A stretch of DNA of 64,000 nt from Campylobacter jejuni subsp. jejuni 414 (lineage in GTDB: Bacteria > Campylobacterota > Campylobacteria > Campylobacterales > Campylobacteraceae): contig CM000855.1 of the NCBI GenBank assembly GCA_000163995.1, forward strand, positions 618,002-682,001, in the 5' to 3' direction. The position numbers and the translations under genes are program-made. Numbering within the stretch: the stretch's first letter is position 1; each line of letters opens with the position of its first letter. Below the pieces are notes generated by a model. It did no database searches. It saw nothing but the letters and a program-made list of their open reading frames with translations, and had not been told where the DNA came from. Below are positions 58,661 to 64,000 of this stretch, in pieces.

Positions 58661-59466
58661 TGTCAAAAGTGATTTTGATTGTACTTGATGGTTTAAATTT
58701 TAAAACCGCTAGTATAAATATGGGATATTTAAACGCGCTCTGTAAAGAAAATTTAGGTAAATTTTATTCTTTAGAATGTGAGCTTCCTAGCATGTCGCGT
58801 CCTTTATATGAGTGCTTATTAACAGGTGTAAAGCCTGTCTTAAGCGGGATAATTAACAACAAGCTTAGCTTTTCAAAGCAAATCAGTATTTTTCAGCTCT
58901 GCAAAGAACAAGGCTTAAAGGCTGGAAGTGCGTCTTATCATTGGGTTTTTGAGCTTTATAACAAAAAAGAATTCATTCCTTCTTTGCATCGCCATATAGA
59001 AGATGAAAGCTTAACTTTGCCTTATGGGCATTTTTATTATGAAGATGATTATTTAGATTCTCATTTATTTGCCGATGGGGAGCATTTAAGAAGAAAATAT
59101 GATTTAGATTTTACTCTTATACATTCTATGAATATAGATGATACAGGACATAAATTTGGCTCACACTCTAATGAGTATGCTAATAAAACCAAAAAAGTTG
59201 ATGTTTTGATCTCTGAGTATTTACCTATTTGGCTAGAACAAGGCATAAATGTAATCATCACGAGTGATCATGGCATGACGGAGGGTAAAAATCATGGAGG
59301 CTTAAGCGAAGATGAAGTTTTGGTGCCTTTTTTTACCTTTGGTTGTGCTTTTTCCTATGAGGATGCCAAGATAAAACAAGTTGAAATTTGTGGGAGCATT
59401 TGTGAAATTTTAGGGCTTAAACACGATAAAGCATATAATGACAAAATTTTAAAGGCTAAAAAATGA
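58657..59466 (+). CDS. Alkaline-phosphatase superfamily phosphodiesterase
   Basis: A 269-residue type I phosphodiesterase/nucleotide pyrophosphatase fold. Metal-binding acids and histidines are in LIVLDGLNF, MNIDDTGHKFGSHS (DxxGH), TSDHGMTEGKNHGG. Nucleophile Ser is likely in MSRPLYECLLTG. It lacks a signal peptide, so it is probably cytoplasmic and would cleave the imported ester. It overlaps its neighbours by 4 bases on each side, showing tight coupling. Confidence 0.87.
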   Translation: MMSKVILIVLDGLNFKTASINMGYLNALCKENLGKFYSLECELPSMSRPLYECLLTGVKPVLSGIINNKLSFSKQISIFQLCKEQGLKAGSASYHWVFELYNKKEFIPSLHRHIEDESLTLPYGHFYYEDDYLDSHLFADGEHLRRKYDLDFTLIHSMNIDDTGHKFGSHSNEYANKTKKVDVLISEYLPIWLEQGINVIITSDHGMTEGKNHGGLSEDEVLVPFFTFGCAFSYEDAKIKQVEICGSICEILGLKHDKAYNDKILKAKK

Positions 59467-60302
59467 AAGAAAGGATTTTAGCCTTTTTAAGCATTTTACC
59501 TTTTTTCATAGTTTTTACTTTTTTTATGATAGCGCCTTTGGTTTGGATCGTTTTTAATGCTTTTTATGTAGAAGAGGATGAAGTTTATTCTTTAGCGAAT
59601 TTTATACATATTTTTCAGTCTAAATTTTATCTACAAAGCATTATAAATTCTTTGCAAATCAGTTTTATTTCTAGTATTTTTGGGCTTTTAATAGGTCTTT
59701 TGGCGAGTTATTCTTTATTTGTCTTAGCTCCATCTAAAATATGTAAATTTCTTTTTTCTTTAAGTACTATGATAAGTAATTTTTCAGGAGTTCCTTTAGC
59801 TTTTGCTTTTATCATAGTTCTTGGGAGTAGTGGTGTAGTTAATGTGCTTTTGAAAAATTTAGGTATAGAGCCTTTTATTAGTATTTATGCTAATTTTGGT
59901 GTAAATATTGTTTATGTGTATTTTCAAATTCCTTTGGCGATCTTACTTTTACTTCCTGCCTTTAAAAGTCTTGAAAACTCGCATTTAAATGCTTGTAAAA
60001 TGTTAGGTGGGGGTAATTTTTTATATTGGCTAAAGATAGCCTTTCCTTTGCTTGCTCCTGCTTTATTTGGAGTTTTTGTGATCTTATTTGCTAATGCTTT
60101 TGGGGCTTATGCGACTATTTATGCTTTAAGTTCGGGGAATTTTAATGTTGCTCCTGTAAGAATTGCTGCTTTAATCGCAGGTGATATCAATCTTGACCCT
60201 TATATGGCTAGTGCTTTAAGTATTGTTATAACTATTATTATGCTTGTTATTACCTTTATAGCTAATTTTCTTTCTAAAAAATATAATTTTAAGGTGCTTT
60301 AA
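59463..60302 (+). CDS. ABC transporter permease (first of two)
   Basis: A 279-residue inner-membrane permease with six predicted helices and the coupling motif NACKMLGGGNFLYWLKIAFP (EAA loop). It resembles PotB/2-AEP-type permeases. It forms the channel with the next gene. Confidence 0.92.
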   Translation: MKERILAFLSILPFFIVFTFFMIAPLVWIVFNAFYVEEDEVYSLANFIHIFQSKFYLQSIINSLQISFISSIFGLLIGLLASYSLFVLAPSKICKFLFSLSTMISNFSGVPLAFAFIIVLGSSGVVNVLLKNLGIEPFISIYANFGVNIVYVYFQIPLAILLLLPAFKSLENSHLNACKMLGGGNFLYWLKIAFPLLAPALFGVFVILFANAFGAYATIYALSSGNFNVAPVRIAALIAGDINLDPYMASALSIVITIIMLVITFIANFLSKKYNFKVL

Positions 60303-61083
60303 ATGAGTGAAAATTTGAGTTTAAAAGTTAGAATTTATCATTATATGATTTTGTTTTTAGTGTTTTTATTTTTGACTTTGCCTTTGATGGCTACTTTTTT
60401 ATATTCTATTTCTACTTCTTGGGGTGCGAGTGTTTTACCTGATGGTCTTACGCTTAAATGGTATCAAGAATTTTTTCATGATGAAAGATTTTTGCTTGCT
60501 CTTTGGCATTCTTTGCTTGTTTGTGTAGGTAGCATCATACTTTCTGTAGTTCTTGTTTTTCCTTTAGTTTTTGTGGTGAATTATTATTTTTTAAAATTAA
60601 AAGCCTTCGTAAATATACTTATCATCATGCCTTTTGCCATACCTCCTATAGTTACTTGTGTAGGGCTTTTACAACTTTATGCTGATAGTATAGGTGGCAC
60701 AGCTTGGATACTTATTTTTACTTATTTTACTATAGCCTTACCTTTTATTTATAGAGCTTTGGATAATGCTATATCCAATGTAAATTTAAATGAGCTCATC
60801 ACATCGAATGCTATGCTTGGAGGTTCTTTGATGGGAGCAATTTTTAAACTTGTCTTGCCCAATCTAAGAAATGGGATCTTAGTAGCAGTTTTTTTAAGTT
60901 TTTCTTTTTTTAATAGGCGAATTTTTATACGCAAATATTCTTGTAGGAAGTGCTTATGAGACCTTGCAAGTTTATCTTTATAATATTAAAAATCAAAGCG
61001 GGCATTATTCTAGTGCTTTGGTAATAATTTATTTTGCATTAATTTTTATAACAACTTTTATAGCCAGTTTGATTAAGGAGTAA
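60303..61083 (+). CDS. ABC transporter permease (second; split by +1 indel)
   Basis: PotC-type permease with the EAA loop ELITSNAMLGGSLMGAIFKLVLPN. A T7 run (60905-60911) should be T6. Corrected, it reads SFSFLIGEFLYANILVGSAYETLQVYLYN and ends SLIKE at 61083, giving 259 residues. Start 60303 abuts the first permease's stop; the ATPase gene follows after 3 bases. The indel is likely artefactual. Confidence 0.9.
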
Positions 61084-61086
61084 AAA

Positions 61087-62076
61087 ATGGCTTATTTAAA
61101 GATTAAAAATTTTAAAAAAGCTTATGAAGATCAAATTGTTTTTGAAGATATTAATTTTAACGCTAAAAAGGCCGAATTTATAACCCTTTTAGGTCCAAGT
61201 GGCTGTGGAAAATCCACTCTTTTAAGATGTATAGCAGGACTTAGTCAAATTAATGGAGGTAAAATTTCTCTAAATGATAGGGATATTACTAAACTAAGCC
61301 CTCAAAAAAGAAATATAGGTATGGTTTTTCAAAATTATGCTCTTTTTCCAAATCTTAATGTCTTTGAAAATATAGCCTTTGGTTTAAAAATCAAAAAAAT
61401 GGACAAAAAAGACATAGAAAAAAGAGTGAAAAAAATGTTAAAGCTCGTTGAGCTTGAAGAATGTGCCAAAACTTATCCACATAAACTCTCAGGCGGACAA
61501 ATGCAAAGAGTAGCTTTGGCAAGATCTTTGGTCACTAAACCAGATTTGCTTTTACTTGATGAACCTTTATCGGCACTTGATACTAAAATCCGCAAGCATT
61601 TAAGAGTACAAATTAAAGAGATTCAAAAAGAACTTGATTTGACTACTATTTTTGTAACACATGATCAAGAAGAAGCTTTGGAGCTATCCGATAGGATTAT
61701 TTTAATGAACAAAGGTAAAATTATCCAAAATTCCAATGCGAACAATCTTTATCTCTTGCCAGAATCTCATTTTGTAGCTAGCTTTATAGGAAATTACAAT
61801 ATTTTAAGCCCTAAAGACCTTGATAGTTTGGGCTTAGAGCATGATTTTAAAAGAGATATTGCTTTGCGTCCTGAAACTATAGAAATTTCCAATGAAGGTT
61901 TAGAGGCTAAGATTAAAGAAAAATCATTGCTGGGCAATATCATACGCTATAAGGTCAAAGTACAAGAAATTGAGCTTAAGGTAGATACTTTAAATTTTAG
62001 CACCCATAGCGCTTATGAAGTGGGCGATAAAATCGCTTTAAGATTCAATCTTTCTTTAGCAAAAGAATTAAAATGA
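61087..62076 (+). CDS. ABC transporter ATP-binding protein
   Basis: A 329-residue PotA/FbpC-type ATPase: Walker A GPSGCGKST, Q-loop MVFQNYALFPN, signature LSGGQMQRVALAR, Walker B LLLLDEPLSALD, H-loop FVTHDQEEAL, and a C-terminal TOBE-like regulatory domain (ALRPETIEIS). It energises the two permeases. Overlaps the HAD gene by 4 bases. Confidence 0.95.
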   Translation: MAYLKIKNFKKAYEDQIVFEDINFNAKKAEFITLLGPSGCGKSTLLRCIAGLSQINGGKISLNDRDITKLSPQKRNIGMVFQNYALFPNLNVFENIAFGLKIKKMDKKDIEKRVKKMLKLVELEECAKTYPHKLSGGQMQRVALARSLVTKPDLLLLDEPLSALDTKIRKHLRVQIKEIQKELDLTTIFVTHDQEEALELSDRIILMNKGKIIQNSNANNLYLLPESHFVASFIGNYNILSPKDLDSLGLEHDFKRDIALRPETIEISNEGLEAKIKEKSLLGNIIRYKVKVQEIELKVDTLNFSTHSAYEVGDKIALRFNLSLAKELK

Positions 62077-62711
62077 AACTTGTTTTATTTGATTTAGACG
62101 ATACCTTAATACAAGGCGATAGCGCTAAACTTTGGCTTGAATTTTGTATCCAAAAAGGTTTTTTGCCTAAAGAATATTTAGAAAAAATCATTTTTTATCA
62201 AAAACAATATCACGAAAAAAAACTCGACATGGATGAATTTATGACTTTTTTTCTTCAAAGCGTTAAGGATAAAAATGAAAATGAAATTTCTTTTTTAATC
62301 GATGAATTTATCAAAATTTATATAAAACCCTATAAAAAGGCTAAAGAGCTTATAGCTAAATATCAAGATCAAAGATGTATTATCATTTCAGCCACAGCCG
62401 AATTTTTAGTTAAAAAGATCGCTTCTTTTTTGGGCGTCAAAGAAAGTATAGCCATAAAATGCGAGTGTGTGGATGGAAAATTCAGCGGAAAAGCTTATGG
62501 AATTTATAGCTTTAAGGAGGGCAAAGTTTTAAGACTTAAAGAGTATTTGGGTAAAGATTATGAAAAATGGATGAAAGATTCTTATTTTTTTAGTGATTCT
62601 ATTAATGATTTACCTTTGTTAGAATCTGTTAGTAAAGCTTTTGTATGCAATGGCGATGAAAAAATTTTAAAAATCGCAAAAGAGAGAAAATATGAGATTT
62701 TGAATTTTTAA
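62073..62711 (+). CDS. HAD-superfamily phosphatase (SerB-like)
   Basis: A 212-residue HAD subfamily IB hydrolase. Motif I FDLDDTLIQGDS (nucleophile Asp), motif II IIISATAEF and motif III/IV YFFSDSINDLPLLESV. It ends the PhosR-box operon and could remove the last phosphate from the imported compound. Substrate unknown. Confidence 0.9.
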   Translation: MKLVLFDLDDTLIQGDSAKLWLEFCIQKGFLPKEYLEKIIFYQKQYHEKKLDMDEFMTFFLQSVKDKNENEISFLIDEFIKIYIKPYKKAKELIAKYQDQRCIIISATAEFLVKKIASFLGVKESIAIKCECVDGKFSGKAYGIYSFKEGKVLRLKEYLGKDYEKWMKDSYFFSDSINDLPLLESVSKAFVCNGDEKILKIAKERKYEILNF

Positions 62712-62714
62712 GCT

Positions 62715-62738
62715 ATAAGCGTGAATTTTCACGCTTAT
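62715..62738. terminator. Bidirectional terminator between the HAD gene and hisJ/cjaC
   Basis: ATAAGCGTGA pairs with TCACGCTTAT (10 bp, 4-base loop). It lies between convergent genes and includes the cjaC stop codon. Confidence 0.85.
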
Positions 62739-63490
62739 TCTAGTTTATATTTTTTAATTAAAGCATCATAAGATCCATCGGCCTTTGCTTCGTCTATGCC
62801 TTTGTTAAATATTTCTATAATTTCTTTTTGTTTATTTTTATCAAAGGCAAAACTCAAGCCTTCTCCGCCATCTGTTTCTTGGTAAAAACTTACTAACTCT
62901 GGATTTTCAGTTAAAAAACCCTTGGCGGTATCTTGATCAGTGATGATAGCATCGATTTTGTTATTTTTTAGTGCTAAAACAGCTATATTTAAATCTTTAT
63001 TACTTTGCACTTGTGCATTTTTGATAGCTTTTGCAGTATTTTCTTGTAAAGTTCCTAGTTGAACTCCTATCTTTTTACCTTCTAGGTCACTTTTTGTTTG
63101 AAGCGAGTCGTTATTTTTTAGTTTAAGATAAAGATTTTTACTTATATAATAAGGTTTAGTAAAATCAACATTTTGTCTTCTTTCATCAGTCGCACTCATA
63201 GCTGAGGCAATCATATCAATTTTACCGGCTTTTAAAGCAGAAATTAATCCATCAAAATTGGTTTCAACCCAAACAATTTTAATGCCATTTTTTTTAGCAA
63301 TTTCTTCAACCAAATCTGTATCAAAACCTGTGAGTTTTGAGTTTTCTTTATAGTTAAAGGGCTTATAATTTGGAGCAGTTCCAACCTTTAATTCTACGCT
63401 TGCATTTGATTCTTTATTTTTAGAATCATTGCAAGCACCTAAAAATAAGCCAACTAAAGCAGCTAAAACAATGCTTGATATTTTTTTCAT
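62735..63490 (-). CDS. hisJ: Amino-acid-binding lipoprotein CjaC/HisJ
   Basis: A 251-residue solute-binding lipoprotein with lipobox LFLGAC, then a family 3 amino-acid-binding fold: GTAPNYKPFNYKENSKLTGF, FDGLISALKAGKIDMIASAM, DERRQNVDFTKPYY and GVQLGTLQEN. The reference homologue, the immunodominant antigen CjaC, binds histidine. It is monocistronic here; an AAAGGAAAG ribosome site precedes ATG 63490. Confidence 0.93.
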   Translation of the reverse strand: MKKISSIVLAALVGLFLGACNDSKNKESNASVELKVGTAPNYKPFNYKENSKLTGFDTDLVEEIAKKNGIKIVWVETNFDGLISALKAGKIDMIASAMSATDERRQNVDFTKPYYISKNLYLKLKNNDSLQTKSDLEGKKIGVQLGTLQENTAKAIKNAQVQSNKDLNIAVLALKNNKIDAIITDQDTAKGFLTENPELVSFYQETDGGEGLSFAFDKNKQKEIIEIFNKGIDEAKADGSYDALIKKYKLE

Positions 63491-64000
63491 TTCTTTCCTT
63501 TGATATAAAATGTTTTAAAATTATACTTAATTTTAAATTTATATTTAGTTAAGTCTAGCTCAATTTTTTATAAAAGCTGTATTAATGTTATGCTTTTGGA
63601 TAATATTTAAATAAAACAAAATACGAAATTTAGATTAGGTGTTTGCAATGTAGTTTTATTTTCTTCAGTTTGTTTTGCAGCAGTTTAAGCTACAAAAATT
63701 TTATATTTTTGAACATTCTTTTAGGGATATCAAGTTTACGATCCTCAATTAGAAATTTTTTTAAAAAAATAATGAAAATTTTTATACCTCTAAGTCAAAA
63801 TATCCTGTATCAAATTTAACTATGTCTTAAATAATCCTAAAAAATTTATCCAAACTTGAAATTTTAACCTCAAGGTACTTTTACAAAGAAGAGATTATGA
63901 CAGCTTTTGGTACTTTAGGAGCTGTATCTTGAGATACTTAGGCTGTTTATACTGTTTATCGTAACAGTTTACGCTCAAAATGCAAAATGATAAACTCATA
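63491..64000. other. AT-rich region with decayed coding remnants
   Basis: This is 510 bases without an intact gene. The plus strand holds a degenerate signal-peptide-like piece at about 63615-63689 (FRLGVCNVVLFSSVCFAAV then a stop). A piece at 63897-63935 reads MTAFGTLGAVS then stops, with more stops in the same frame, resembling an outer-membrane porin or receptor start (GFGTLGAV). Remnants of autotransporter or porin genes are plausible. The 3' part continues outside the window. Confidence 0.45.

Noticed and set aside
1..64000. CRISPR array, prophage, IS elements, tRNA or rRNA genes
   Set aside because: I found no regularly spaced repeats, transposase or integrase motifs, cloverleaf sequences or rRNA stretches on either strand. 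A tool-based scan could still find a divergent tRNA.

Overview
Organism. The window is AT-rich epsilonproteobacterial chromosome. Gene content and order (lptB-rpoN-dcuB-uvrB ... priA ... ispG ... flgH-pta-ackA ... rsmH-ppiD-ftsA-ftsZ-flgF/G-glnA-cheZ ... ffh-rpsP-khpA-rimM-trmD-rplS ... dnaE ... flaC ... cjaC) match, from memory, the Cj0669-Cj0734 segment of Campylobacter jejuni NCTC 11168. I therefore read it as C. jejuni or a very close relative. No tRNA, rRNA, IS element or CRISPR array was recognised.

Layout. 1-8938 is core: LPS export ATPase (5' truncated), sigma-54, a C4-dicarboxylate transporter, UvrB, two small coiled-coil proteins, a pseudopilin and PriA. A decayed kdp potassium-transport relic lies between dcuB and uvrB. 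8922-16237 is the main accessory region. Seven minus-strand genes encode what looks like a complete O-methyl phosphoramidate (MeOPN) pathway: amidophosphate kinase, cytidylyltransferase, hydrolase, nucleotide kinase, two methyltransferases and a transferase. In the reference strain the biosynthetic genes sit in the capsule locus, not here. Two genes in the island carry poly-G/C contingency tracts. A phase-variable O-acetyltransferase-like gene follows ispG at 17427. 18700-31700 holds flagellar, acetate and division genes, interrupted by a rotted type IIG restriction-modification gene (22353-23300). 31762-46306 is core metabolism and translation. A selenoprotein W gene with an in-frame TGA is hidden at 46318-46560. 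46751-56159 holds DnaE, secreted flagellin FlaC, PrmC, a Ste24-like protease, Mog and CorA. 56217-62711 is a PhosR-box-preceded operon of an ABC importer and periplasmic or secreted phosphoester hydrolases, presumably for organophosphate scavenging. The window ends with the solute-binding lipoprotein CjaC/HisJ and a stretch of decayed coding sequence.

How the genes work together. Two themes stand out. First, surface modification: an ectopic MeOPN island with an adjacent acetyltransferase gene, switchable at three G/C tracts. Second, sigma-54 flagellar control: rpoN, a FlgZ-type RpoN chaperone, and two almost identical sigma-54 promoters driving flgH and the flgF-like/flgG pair.

Quality caveat. 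At least ten single-base indels in short A/T homopolymers (and one at the cheZ start) split genes that should be intact, including priA, ffh and trmD. This looks like uncorrected homopolymer error in the assembly, so tract lengths and phase states given here are provisional.
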